Shown: piece by piece, positions 49,801 to 61,689 of the stretch | Layout: each line of letters starts with the position of its first letter | How positions within the stretch are numbered: position 1 is the stretch's first letter | Assembly: GCF_011075055.1 (NCBI RefSeq) | Contig: NC_058149.1 | Location: forward strand, 15,382,449-15,446,448 | Direction of reading: 5' to 3' | Length of the DNA stretch: 64,000 nt | DNA from: Mangifera indica | Taxonomy: Eukaryota > Streptophyta > Magnoliopsida > Sapindales > Anacardiaceae | The notes under the pieces: model-generated | What the model was told of the DNA's origin: nothing | The model's database searches: none | What the model saw: the letters and a program-made list of their open reading frames with translations, nothing else | Made by a program: the position numbers and the translations under genes

Positions 49801-50698
49801 TCAGATGTGTGTCCAAGAGAGAATATATGTAGAGCCAAAAAAAGAAAATACAAGAGTTCACGTTTTCCAGCATGTGGCATCTAAGAGGACAAGAGATGTT
49901 TAAATCCAACTGGGATGAAGAACAAAACATCAAGATCTCAAACATAATGCACCATAATAATAGCACACGCAAGGAACTGAACAAAATCCAAAAATTAGAC
50001 AATTAACAAATGGATGAAATATCCTTAAATCCAGTTGTCAAAATCCTAATTCTAATAAATACCTTACAAAATTTGAAGAAATGGACACAGAACAACAAGA
50101 TCACAACTACAAATACCTAATCCGAAAAAACATAGAAACCCAAGAATTCACTAAAATAACGACTGACGGAAAAACTTAGCACCAGGAAAACTCAGTCTCA
50201 TAAATCAACGCTCTGATCCAAACACCAAAACTTGAAGGACCACTCCAGAAAGGTTTTAAACACTTGAAGTCAAACTAAGATATCAAGATCAACCTACAAG
50301 CACTACACAACTCTTCCAACTAATAGCCATTTTCATACAATTAACAATCAGACTTAGGCACCATAAAGCAACCAACGAAAATGACTTACAACACTGTAGT
50401 CACAAGTTAGTTAATCTAAAATGATATTCAGCTACAATCTTGTTTTCAACTCAAACATAACGACTCAAACTCAAGCTCCAAAGTCACTTTCAGATAGTTA
50501 CCAATTAGATCCACAAGCTAACAATCAGAATTACGCACACAAAACAGAAACAAAAATGAAACGCAAAGTTAAAATTTTGAGCGTTGAATCAGAAAAGGGT
50601 AGGCTAAAAACACAAACCCCACTGTCGGAATCGTGCCGAATCCGAACCAACTCGTTTCGGCGGTGAGAGCCGGCCACCATACCGGCATTGGCTTGCAT
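43845..50698 (-). CDS. CESA1: Cellulose synthase A catalytic subunit, CESA1 type, 14 exons, 1083 aa
   Basis: Polymerises UDP-glucose into beta-1,4-glucan in plasma-membrane rosettes; CESA1 acts in primary walls. Exons (minus) are 50618-50698, 48939-49134, 48651-48832, 48186-48300, 47891-48077, 47460-47726, 47018-47363, 46379-46516, 46132-46257, 45740-45952, 45367-45631, 44979-45175, 44543-44893 and 43845-44432. All are GT/AG and in frame. The N-terminal RING-type zinc finger has four CxxC pairs (about residues 39-84: CQIC, CNEC, CRPC, CPQC). Two TM helices follow near 265-320. Catalytic motifs are DDG (about 396-398), DCD (563-565), TED (780-782) and QVLRW (820-824), followed by six TM helices. 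The N-terminus [20 protein letters not shown] and the [16 protein letters not shown] segment are CESA1-like. It ends [11 protein letters not shown]. No damage was seen. Confidence 0.96.
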
Positions 50699-50898
50699 GT
50701 TGTGTAATAAAAGGCCAAACGAATCGTTATAGTTTCCAGTGATTTGCAAAAACAGATCCCTGCAATTTCTTAATTTTGTGAGACTAGGAGAAAAGAGTAA
50801 CTCTGAATTCTTCGCCCATTCAATACGCCATCTCTCTCTACACTCCCATGTAGCTGAACATTGCTGGTCTATCACCTTTGCTCGTCTTTCTATCGTTT

Positions 50899-51681
50899 GG
50901 CCAAAAGACTTATTCCCACATCAGGTACGGTAAAATTCCAAAATCAGTAGGGTCAACTTCCAAAAATCTAATTACTCACTCATAAACTAAAATGTTTAAA
51001 TTTTTCAGTTATTATTAAAAGTAAATTTATCTTTTAATAATAATATTTAAAATAATAAAAATTTATATCATTTTATTTTATTTATTAAAAAACCTAACCA
51101 TTTGATCTTAAAATTAAGTTTTAAAAAATGATAATTCTTTATTTTTTTTAATGAACGATAATTGACCTATCTCCCTCTTGTTGACATATATCTTTTTGAT
51201 GTTTTTCCTATAATCAATGACATTTGGATTTAATAAAATCCAGATGAAGGGTCAATAATCTTTATTTAGACCTTTGTCATCTAGACAAAGTTAGTTTCGT
51301 ATAGACGACAATAATAGTTCAAACGAGAATGACTCCTCTTTTAGATCATCGTTATCATTTAGACAAAGTTTATTTCATTTGGACGATGAAGGTTGAGACG
51401 AGGAGTTTTGACTTTTTGTTTAGATTTGATATTCAGAGAGAAAATGTCGAATGAAGATATGTCTTTGGGAGGGAAAGAGATCGACCATTGTTCGTTGGAA
51501 ATTCATTGACGAAATTTGAAACCCTAGGTAGGGAAGAAATTGTCACTTTCAAAACTTAATTTTAAGGGAATTATTAGTTTTCTAAATTAAGAGAGTAAAA
51601 TAATACAAACTTTTATTTTTTAAAATATTATTATTAAATAACGATTTTATCTTTAATCTTAATGGAAAATTTTTACAAATT
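50899..51681. mobile_element. Long-TIR MITE family, copy 5, right end missing
   Basis: Starts GGCCAAAAGACTTATTCCCA about 200 bp upstream of the CESA1 start codon. The body resembles copy 4 (TAATATTATAATTAAA-type AT-rich arms around a GC-richer centre). The right TIR is absent; the sequence runs straight into a second left end at about 51682. Confidence 0.72.
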
Positions 51682-51835
51682 AGCCAAAAGACTTATTCAT
51701 ATTAAAGGTATAATGAAAACTCAAACTCATACTCGTCAACTTTTAAAAATTTAAATACCCACCTATCATCTAATTTTTGTTAAAATTGAAGGTAAAATTA
51801 TCATTTTACTAAAAATATTTTTCAGGGTCGGATGG
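51682..51835. mobile_element. Long-TIR MITE family, copy 6, left-end fragment
   Basis: AGCCAAAAGACTTATTCATA begins a second, same-orientation left arm followed by AATACCCACCTATCATCTAA, like the left arms of the other copies. It stops near 51830. Confidence 0.6.
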
Positions 51836-53266
51836 TTAACAAAAAGGTAGTTACTAAGTGCAGTTGATTATGTCTCAATCGAGCCGTTGATAATCTAACA
51901 CGTCGTCTATTATGCCTGTTGAGAAGTTTCTTTCAAGGGCTGTGTATTATAATTCATTTTGTCAATATATTATTTGTAGGTAACAGCCTGTCTGTGCTAC
52001 GATGAACCGGTGATTGCCGGTAGCTCCCCTTTGCCACTTTACTGGCTGTCGGTGGACTCGATTTTGCCTTTTAATGTATCAACATTTAATTTACGGTACC
52101 ACAGCCTACTTGCAGAATCATGTTACTACCAAAGAAAGATTAATTTCAACTACTTATGTAAATTACAGGATTATAATATCTTTACAAAAAGCTTTATAAA
52201 AAAATTTACGTTGTCATCGCTAGATGAATATTATCTAAATGGATAATTTTTAATATTTGAAAAATAGTAATCTCCTTTTTATATTGCTTGAATTGCTTAT
52301 TCTTATGTCATGAAATATAAACACTGTCATTATCAATTTCAATTGTTTGTGCCCCATTAACAAATGGCCTGGTTTCCTTAGAGGTTGAACTAAATTGTGC
52401 TAAAAATAATTAATTTAGATTATCAATATGATGGGCAATAATATGAGCAAAGTTTTGTACGGTATAATATAAAACCCATCAAATTCTATGATTCAAACTT
52501 TAATATAATCTTTTATTATATTTAAAAAAAATGTCATTGAACAATACATTTTTTGAAAGTAGTAGCTAGTAAATTGAGTGAAAAATAAGAAATTTATTTA
52601 CTCGAATAAAACACATTTTATGTGTTTCATTATACGAGTAAATAATTTTAAATAAACATAAAATAATATTTAATCACATAATAACACATAAATATATATT
52701 TATTTATAAATTTAAAATAAATACACATATTATTGCTTTTGTTTAATACTCAGACCTTTAAATTGCATTCATCTAGGATGGACCTAAGTGACGACAGTGG
52801 ACATTGTTGAGTGAATTTGAAGCATACATTCCATTAACTCGGAAAGGTAATTATATCAGTTTTCATTTTGGCACCAAACACTGGTAATGGGAATAAATTT
52901 AATACACAAAATGAACCCCACATGGTAGATGGAATAGGATTGGGCGTGGGCATGACTTGTCAATTAAATAATAGATTAACTAGATATCTTTTTGGGTTCT
53001 AGCCTATAGAAAATAGTAGGTAAGGATGATTCACTTTTCATAAGATAGATAGGTCACAATTCCGGCAAACGCATGCGACTACTTATTATTCCTTAATTTG
53101 TCATTCCTTCACATTGACAATCTGAAAATTTGTGCTACCCCAGTGGGTTGAAGAGTTTGGAGAAGCAACATTGATTAGAAATTTTCTATTTCCACGTAAA
53201 AGGTAAAATCAAACATCAAAATCTTCTTTTTTTTTAACCTCATAATATGTCTTATTCACGAATCAC
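51836..53266. other. Intergenic region between the CESA1 promoter side and the HY5 3' end
   Basis: No gene was recognised. AT-rich repeat sequence at 52600-52745 is related to 8205-8405. The last 100-200 bases should be the HY5 3' UTR. Confidence 0.5.
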
Positions 53267-54894
53267 TCATAAGGACCCATCGGCATTTGTATCACTTCCG
53301 CCTCTCCTGCTTGCCGTCGTGTTCTTCAATATCTGCATGTTACAATCAACAAAACAGGTCTCATAAGTTATAAAATGTATTGAAGCTCCACGTAAAGCAC
53401 TTAACTGATCCAAGGCATGCCACAGTGTCTGGCAGCCCATGAAGAGTCTATTGGGCCAAAGAAGCACATGCAGCAAATGGATAGTACTAGAATGTCTCCA
53501 CCCTATATGCTAAACAGTGCCATCTACATTTTCTTTATCGCAAAATCGTCAAAGCACTCTTCAACAATATATACAGTTGAATTATTAAGTTTACTTGATT
53601 GATGAAATGAAAGCAACAAATAACAAAAACGGTATAAAGAACCATAACATTTTATTTTCATTTTTTGGGTAATATCAAATCATTCTACTTACCTCCTCCG
53701 TGTTTCTGATACAAACCTAATACAAAGAATGGAATACTTTCATTCTAAATTTCAAATTCCTTTCTGTGACATTTGGGTAGTTGATTGGAACTGGATGTTT
53801 AGGCATGGATCATAATGTCAAAAAATGCCCTTTAAAAGTACAATTATTTTTAAGTTACGTAAAGTACGACGGAAAATAACATTGCACTTACGTGTCTGAG
53901 CATCTGATTCTCGTTCTGCAACGTGGACAGTTTCTCTTCAAGCTCAGAGTTTTTCTTCTCCAAGTCTTTAACTCTGGTTTCCAACTCATTCAAGTAAGCC
54001 TTTTTCCTTTCTCTTGCTTGCTGAGCTGAAACTCTGTTTCTCAACAACCTGACACATCACACATTGTCATCAAAACGCCACAGTAAGATAGGACACACCA
54101 CACTGGTTCCAATGGTTAAATCAGCCATAAGCTTACCTCTTTAGTCGCTTGTTCTCTTTGTCAGCTGGACTTCTACCTCTCTTCCTCTGACTTTCTCCTG
54201 ATGGCTGAACTCCTGCACCTGCCACTGAACCGCTATCACGGCCGGACGCTGACGTTCCAACAGGTTCCCCGCCGATCTCGGGGACTCTTCGGATCTCTTC
54301 ATCACTTTCCATGCCTGAATTCATCGAAACCATAAATTTAACATCTGACATTTAAACAAGCATTCCCATAAAAGAACGTAGAAAGGGAAAATCTGGCTGA
54401 TCTCAGATAATCTCTCGGGAAGCATGATTCTAGAGAAAAATTTCAAGTCCCAGTTGAGGAAATATAAGACATACTCAGATGGGAAATCCCGAGAACCTTT
54501 GATTTCAGTAAGAATAGTAATTATTTAAAAAAAAAAACGCAGCAAATATATGTTAAATCATATTTATAAAGTGAAATCTCATATTAATTCGACAGAAATC
54601 GGAAGAAGAGATTCAAACTTTTTTCTGAGATCATTAAGCGCAAAAATAAGCTAGCAATACTAAAAACAAACTCTTCCCATCATTTAGAAACTGAAAAGTT
54701 TCAAAATTTAAAGCCGCAACGATTGAAAAAAAAAAATACATATGTATCTTGAAATTTTGGATAAAACAAACGGAAAAATAAAGAATATTTAAGGGACCTT
54801 CTTTGAGTTCGAGCTGAAGAGCAGAACTTGAAGATCTCTCACTGCTGGACGGCAGAGAACTAGCTGCAATAGAACTGGTTGCTTGATCTTGCAT
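53267..54894 (-). CDS. HY5: bZIP transcription factor HY5, 4 exons, 165 aa
   Basis: A light-signalling master regulator in the nucleus that binds ACGT-core elements and is degraded through COP1. Exons (minus) are 54798-54894, 54137-54314, 53892-54048 and 53267-53332, with canonical splice sites and a continuous frame. It starts [20 protein letters not shown]. The [15 protein letters not shown] block (about residues 35-49) contains the casein-kinase site region and the VPE core of the COP1-binding motif (43-45). The basic region has N96-x7-R104 in NRVSAQQAR, followed by a leucine zipper ([19 protein letters not shown], then [11 protein letters not shown]). The end [21 protein letters not shown] is typical of HY5, not of HYH, which lacks much of the N-terminal region. 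Arabidopsis HY5 is 168 aa. It appears intact. Confidence 0.96.
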
Positions 54895-55291
54895 TTCTTC
54901 TTCGATATCGAAAAAGGGAAAATGCGAGAAAGACCCCTTTGGCGGTCTGAAAGAGCGGGATATTAATGCTACAGTTTGCAGCAAATCAGTGTTAAATGTT
55001 GCATCCACCGTCGGATGGGAAACGTATCTGACGGTGATGAGAATGCAATCGTGGAGGTATAAGAGCCATGAGGAGTTGATTAAATCAAAGGTAAGCTGGG
55101 AGGAAGCGTGGAGGTTATTATGACCGTCTATGGGATCGGACGGTTAGGATAAAAATTGGAATAAAAAATATAATAAAATGGGACCACCACATTATATGCT
55201 TGCTGGCTAAAAGTGTTGATTGGTTTGATTTTTGGGAAATGTGTAAACAATCCTCATATAGGCTTGGAATTTGAGTCCCAAGCGTGCATGT

Positions 55292-55297
55292 CACGTG
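55292..55297. promoter_or_regulatory. G-box CACGTG upstream of HY5
   Basis: A palindromic CACGTG lies 398 bp upstream of the HY5 start codon. HY5 itself and PIF-type factors bind this core, and HY5 is known to act on its own promoter in Arabidopsis. The site here is only a sequence match. Confidence 0.45.
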
Positions 55298-55299
55298 TA

Positions 55300-56147
55300 A
55301 TTTGTGATGGGAAAGAAAATTATTAAAAATGTTTTTTGAAAAATTATTATAAAATATAAAGTAAATTTAATATATACCCTCAAACTAAAATTTTTTTAAA
55401 ATAATAAAATTATGTATATAAATAATAATATTTTATTAAATAATATTTTATTTTTAATTTAAAATAATATAATAATATTTTATTATTTATATTCAAATTG
55501 TAATTTGTATATATAATATTAATCTTTGAAAAAATTATTTATTTGCGTTTGAGAATTGATTTAAGGATTTTGGGAAAGTCAAAGTCATTTAGTTTTTGAA
55601 CCCTTCCCTTATCTCAACAAAGACATAAAGCAATAAAGGATTCCCTGGCTGGACACTCAGAGGACATGAAGAAACCACAAGGCTTTCCAATTCCCGGGCA
55701 TTTGGTTAGAAAATATTAAAAATCACTCTAATAATTTATTATTTATATTATTTTATTTAATTTATAAATAATAAAATATTTTGATAATATTTTATTATAA
55801 ATAATGATATAAAAGATAATATAAAAAAATAATTTGATTATTACCGCTAATTTAAGTATTAAAAGATTAATAATATAATTTTCATTTTATTATAACTATA
55901 TCCTTATTTATTAATTTTTTTAAGGACAAAAATAATATTATTTTTAATTAATATAACAAATAACATAAAATAATTCTAAAATAATTATATCTAAAGGTAT
56001 TTAAGTAAAATAATATACTATTACTCTTTTGTTATCCCTAATCAAACATAATAATTATTTATATTTATCAAATTTTATCAAATTTTATGAAATATAGTAA
56101 TAATTTATACCCAATAATATTTTAATTTTGATAATAATTAATATATT
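55300..56147. repeat. AT-rich repeat, second copy of the 26 kb family
   Basis: 55700-56130 shares ordered phrases with 26030-26420 (TAATTTGATTA, TAAGTATTAAAA, TAACAAATAA, TATTTAAGTAAAATAAT, ATCAAA-ATAATAATTATTTAT). It ends exactly where the hAT transposase text begins to be readable. No coding content was found. Confidence 0.6.
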
Positions 56148-59100
56148 CATAATTTTCCTCGATGTGATTTCATCGTTTGAAAGTATTATATAATGTCTTC
56201 ATTATCAATATTATCAAATACATTTTTCTCTATATATATAACTAAACTATAATTCAATCATTGATCACTCATTCTATTTTGCAAATGATTCTTCACAAGA
56301 TTCATTGTTGAAAATGCTCTCTCTACACTAGTAGTGGCAACTGGTAAGCTCAAAACTAATTTCACTAACAAATAAACCAATGGAAACACTTTATCTTTCT
56401 TAGTTTCAACCATCAATCTTACAAGATCCCCAATCCCATTCAATCCAAAAAAATTGACATTAGAACATACATCCAAAAATATAAACATCAAGTTGAGAAT
56501 CAAGTGCCATGAATTCTAAGTTAGAAAAATCTTTTGGATAAAGTTCAGTAATACGCATCATTTTTGTTTATCAAAAGCAACAAAATTCTCATTTGGACAT
56601 AAACATGCCAAACAAATAAGCAATTTCATGTTTACCTCATTGAAACAATTATTCAACTCTAGAAGTTGCATGTCAAACACACTATAAAATACTTCAATGC
56701 GGTAATAATGCACATTTGTGATACCTTGAGTCCTGCGTTGTGATCGCCGTTGAATAAAATATTTATCATTCATATTTGGAACATCAATGTCCTAATTGAT
56801 ACAAATAAAAAAAAAAAAACTTTGTGTAGTAAATTCTCCCACCCACTATCCCTCTTTATTTGCAAAGCTTGCTTACACGCTTCAACCAAATTCATAGCAT
56901 TTACAGTATCTTGATTTTCCTTTGTAGTGCTTGAGAAAGTTCATTTGTAAAGCCGAGTACATCCTTCATCTGAAAAAGACTAAACACAAAGTCAAATAAT
57001 TGCATCAATTTTAATATATTTTTTGCTTGAAATCTTTGTTAAGAGTTTATCCCATCCTTTGACACAATTTCAAGAACATCAATAATGGATGAATACAATA
57101 AGATTATGCTTATCAATTAATCATAGTGCGAGCCCTAACGCATATCACCGGTATGTTTCAAATTTAACTCCTAATTACGACTTTTTCCACTTGAAAGTTC
57201 ACCATTAGAAAAACCCTTAATAACTTTACAAACTTGCTTATCTCTAAGAATATCACAATGTTTTGATGAAACACTGACAATATTAACTATAATCACCACA
57301 ATATTAAAGAGGTCATTAACATCATTTTGGTTCTTTGCTAAACCCACAAGAGCCAATTGAAGTTGGCGGGCAAAACAATGAATATAATAAGTACATCTAT
57401 TCTCTTTTAAAATCAATGTTTTCAAACCATTAAATTCTCCTTGCATATTACTAGCTCTATCATAACCTTGTCCTTGCACTTTAGAAAAACTCAACCCATG
57501 CCTAGAAAAAAAATTGTCAAATGATGTCTTGAGTAAGTTGTAATACTAGTAACATATTCAACACCTATAAAACGCTCCACAACAAGTCCATTATTGTTAA
57601 TATAATGCAAGACAATAGCCATTTGTTTCTCTCTAGAGATATCACGAGACTCATCAATCAATGTAGAGAATAAAAAATCCTTTAAATCTCGAATGATAGC
57701 ACTTATAGTTTCCTATGAAATGACACTTACAGTATCTTTCTGAATCCTAGGTGATGTTAATTTGAGATTATCAAGAGCATTTTTGAAAGTAACATTATAG
57801 ACATCTTCATTATGAACAGTAAGAAATCGTAGAAGCTCAAGAAAATTCCCTTGATTGTTTGAATTATCAGATTCATCATAACCACGAAATGCTAGTCCTT
57901 ATCTTAGAAGAAAATGAACATAGTCAACTATAACATTTAAACAAGTTTGATACTTAGTTTGTGCTTTAGAAGAATGTCTATAAAGAAAGTTTTGAATAGG
58001 TTACTCTTGATTCTATAATGATTCACACATTCTTCGAGCCTGATTATGAGCACTATTAGCACTTCCAAAATGAATATTCAATTTTTCTTTCTTTTTCCAA
58101 TTTGAAAACCCTTGACCAACAAAACGATCACCACCACCTTTATCACCAACATTTGACTTGAAAAGATAACAACAAAGACAAAATATTGCGTCTTTTGTTA
58201 TATTATATTCTAACCATTGATCAAACTTATTAAACTAAGAAACAACAAATCGTCTTGCAAATCCACCAAAATCTCTGAAAGGAAACTCATAGCCTTTTGG
58301 TTGACAAGGACCCCTTTTCAAATACAATCTTCTAATTTGATCTCGAATATTAGGATTATAATCTAAAATTCAAGGTTGTAAGCCTGGATCCATAAGAAGA
58401 TCTTGCAAATTGACCTCCACATTTTTACTTGAATCATCAACATTATCCTCTTGTTCAGATGATGAGATCATTATTGATTTCTTTTTGAAATATTTCTTCA
58501 AACTATTTCAAAACAATAATATATTATTACATTATATCAGTTAGACTTCAGTTGAAACATACTATCACATAATAAAAATAAATAGAGAAAATAAAAGTAT
58601 ATAAGCAATATCCTTGAGCACTAGAACAATTGTTTAAGAGTTCAATAAAATTGTGTGATTCTTTATTACTTTATTTATTACTAATACCTGTCACAAAACA
58701 CATATAAACACTCAATACAGTACAATGGCCCCATGTTGAAAGTGAAAAGAATTTTATTAACGTGTCATGTAAAAATCATGTATATAAAACAACTTACTGT
58801 ATTAGTGTATTGCAAACATTATGTTTTTTTTTAATAAAAAGTTTGCTTTATTGAGTTTAACTTTGTTGAGAGGTTAGCTTTATTTCAAGAACCTAAATGT
58901 ACCAACATAAAATAGAAAGTGCCTAGAGTTCAATTTATAATGATTTAGTTCATGAACTGCTATATATTATATGGGTATGAAAAGTTTGCTTTTGTTAACC
59001 AACAATTTTGACATTAAAATTTGAAAAAGACAAAGAACAAATATTTTATAGACAAATAGGACAAAAAATTGCCACAAAGTATTGGCATCTTCATTAATAA

Positions 59101-59648
59101 AATATTAAAAATTGGTTCCCCTAATTTAATTTTCTTGCCCTAGTAGGTAGTGGCAAACATTTGGTGAAAATTGAAAAAGGTTAATACTTTGAACAAAAAA
59201 GAAGATTACTTATAACTTCTATATTCAATAATAAATTATCTATAAACAAAATAACATAATATAAATATGAGGAATATGTTTTAATCCAATAATATTGTAG
59301 AAACTCAGTAAAATATTATAAAAACTTAGTGATACAAAAGTAAAGAAATAAGGATGAAATATACCTTTTGAGGAACAAGTCAAGGAATAAGATTATTCTA
59401 TTTTTGTCGGTGTTATTGAATGAATAATTGAACATTAATTTTAAATAGAGATTGAGAGAAAAAGTTATGTAGAGAAAATGGTGAGAAATTCAGAAATAGT
59501 TACCTTATTTCGTCTGTGTTAAGTATAATTGGAAGGAGTTTTGAATAAAAAATTATAAATTATAAGATATAAAAACAAGGGTATAATTGTAAATTTATCA
59601 AAACCTAAATTTTTTTTGAAAAGTCAAAACCCCTACTGTGTCCGCCAT
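56148..59648 (-). pseudogene. hAT-superfamily transposase remnant (zinc-finger MYM-like), broken
   Basis: Minus-strand readable text from about 58506 to 56148: LKKYFKKKS, EVNLQDLLMDPGLQP, YNPNIRDQIRRLYLKRGPCQ, PKGYEFPFRDFGG, CLCCYLFK, GFSNWKKKEKL, FSTLIDESRDISREKQMAIV, YDRASNMQGEFNGLKTLIL. It ends in the hAT dimerisation region SLPVATTSVERAFSTMNLVK and a tail YIEKNVFDNIDNE. Many stops and frame breaks are present. At the 5' side, the reverse complement of 59629-59649 reads CAATGGCGGACACAGTAGGG, close to a plant hAT terminal sequence, so the element probably began there. The other end was not found and is probably lost against the AT-rich repeat. It is inactive. Confidence 0.82.
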
Positions 59649-59689
59649 TGATATGTATATATTTTTATATATAATTTAAATAAATAAAT

Positions 59690-59694
<5 letters not shown>

Positions 59695-59773
<79 letters not shown>
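59695..59773. repeat. (TA)n microsatellite, about 39 units
   Basis: An uninterrupted TA run, likely length-variable, just outside the hAT terminus. Confidence 0.97.
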
Positions 59774-59776
<3 letters not shown>

Positions 59777-60399
59777 ATGTGTATATAATATTATTTAACC
59801 TTTTAAAGCATATCTAGTTGGCGAACCACGAGGTTACTTTTTAAGTCAACAAAATATTATTAGAAATTGACTAGGGAACTCCTTATGACATCGATAAGGA
59901 TAATTTTAAATCGATTTACAATCACTTTAAGCATACACTTGTAAAACATATTATAACAAGAAATTGGATCCAATTATTTTTTAGTTTCGTCTAGCATTTT
60001 TAATTTAGATTTTAAGATCTAACTTGACTTTAAAAAATAGAAAAGAAAAAAAACTCAAAGATATTTACATAATTCTGTTATTTTTCATTAAAATTAATGA
60101 TAGCTTAATTAAACAATTTATAACTTTTGCTCTTTAATTGAAAAAAGAATCTAAAAAAATTATACTTTAATGATATATAATACCCTAATAGAAAATAAAA
60201 TGAGTGGAGGAGAATTACCGTCAACCAAATTGCTCAATCTATTTAAAATTTAAATTAATTTTAAATAAATATGTAGAATGGATATTGTAAATTCAAGATT
60301 CTGAGATACAAACATTCATTTTGCTAAGTAATATTACAAACTCTGCTGCACCGTATTTGTCTGTTACTACAGTAAATTAAGATAAGAAAATATAATCGC
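59774..60399. other. AT-rich non-coding stretch
   Basis: No gene or repeat arms were identified. It may hold the 3' UTR of the small minus-strand gene that follows. Confidence 0.45.
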
Positions 60400-60691
60400 T
60401 GAAATATGGAAGGCAGTTGCCCGTCGTTTCCAAGATACGGCAAAGATGCTGCCTCCAGAAGTAGAAACTTTGTTAAAGAGCTGGGGAGTTGAGAGACTAC
60501 GAGGGCAAGTAGTTGGTGATGCAAATATTAATTGCATTTGAGAAACTCTTGGTCTCTTTGACAGTGAGGCATGGTCTTAGCTCTCTCATCTCCACCTTTC
60601 CATCTTCTCCTAGATAGTACTTTGTATCCCACACTATTCCTGATGAACCTTGGCTCCTGTATGTAACTTCAGACCTTTGTAAAATTGCCAT
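60400..60691 (-). pseudogene. MASS1-like (MAPK kinase substrate protein) short gene, probably frame-shifted
   Basis: The ATG at 60691 opens 64 codons: MAILQRSEVTYRSQGSSGIV, WDTKYYLGEDGKVEMRELRP, then CLTVKETKSFSNAI. Known plant MASS-type proteins (At1g80180 family) start with LQRS, F-RQGSSGLVWDDK and continue with ELRPCQSV, then a Ser-rich SPKVS-C-FC region. Here the frame ends at 60497 without that region. A weak continuation (KVSTSGGSIFAVSWKRRAT) appears in another frame around 60470-60410. The first half is convincing. The second half looks decayed, though a genuinely short protein cannot be excluded. Confidence 0.55.
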
Positions 60692-61689
60692 CCTAATTTC
60701 TCCCTTAACTTGTATTGATAGATGACTTGATTAATTTAAGATGTTTGTTATTCTATGAATATATATTGGGCGGCTTGGGTGAGAATAAAAGAAAGAATTA
60801 GGGGACAAAGGTATAGAATGACATTTAAGTTGGACTGAAAATGAGGCAAATCGAGCCTGAATAAGCCCAACTTGTTTTACACTAGGCTTGACTTGGGTTC
60901 AAATTCGGGCTCGCCAAGCTCGTTCACTCACATATTCATGATTGGATTCCTACTCATTGTCTTAGATTGTGTTCAAACTCATCCCAACTAAATTCATTTC
61001 AAGCTCAAAAAAGCTCTCTTTAAATCTAACCGTATCTTCAGATGGGATTAGAAACAATATTGTTTGCTAAAGGTTCAAACAAACCATGCTTGACTTGCAA
61101 TCTGAGCACAATTATAGTTCAGGTTTGAACTCAAATTTATTTTTGGTTTTACTTTCCAACTCATGCTTGAGTTTGTATTTATTGTCTCGAATTCATGATC
61201 GAACTCATTCAAACTAAACTTTTTTCAAACCCAAATAAACTCGTTTCGAATCAAACCTTACATCTGATTAGACATAAAGGAGTCAAATTTTGTGGCGTAT
61301 GCATATGCATTGCATACTCTTGTTTTATCTTTTGTTTGAAAATTTGTTCGTCTGTAGTCAACCTTAAACCATGTTTTTTACCCTACATAAGGTGTTATAA
61401 CTCCTAATTATGACTTTGAATATTGAAAATTTATGTTTGTTTGATTTGATTTAGTTTGTAAAATGATTTAGTTTATAATGATAAATTTTTATAAAACAAT
61501 TTTCACTTTGGGTAATTTTCAAATCGAACTAAATGTATTTTTTTTAAATACATATATATATATAACTATATTTGAAATATAAATCAAATCAACCATTCAA
61601 AAAATGTTTAATCTCATAAACATACCTAAAAACTATAATATATATAGTCAAATACCGTCACAAAATAATAATGAAATAAAACTGATAAA
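60692..61689. other. Repeat-like sequence with recurring AAACTCATTC / AAGCTC phrases
   Basis: Two loosely similar blocks (about 60955-61045 and 61150-61265) share CAAACTCAT-C-AACTAAA, TTTCAA-C-CAAA and AACTC or AGCTC phrases. No coding function was seen. Confidence 0.4.
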
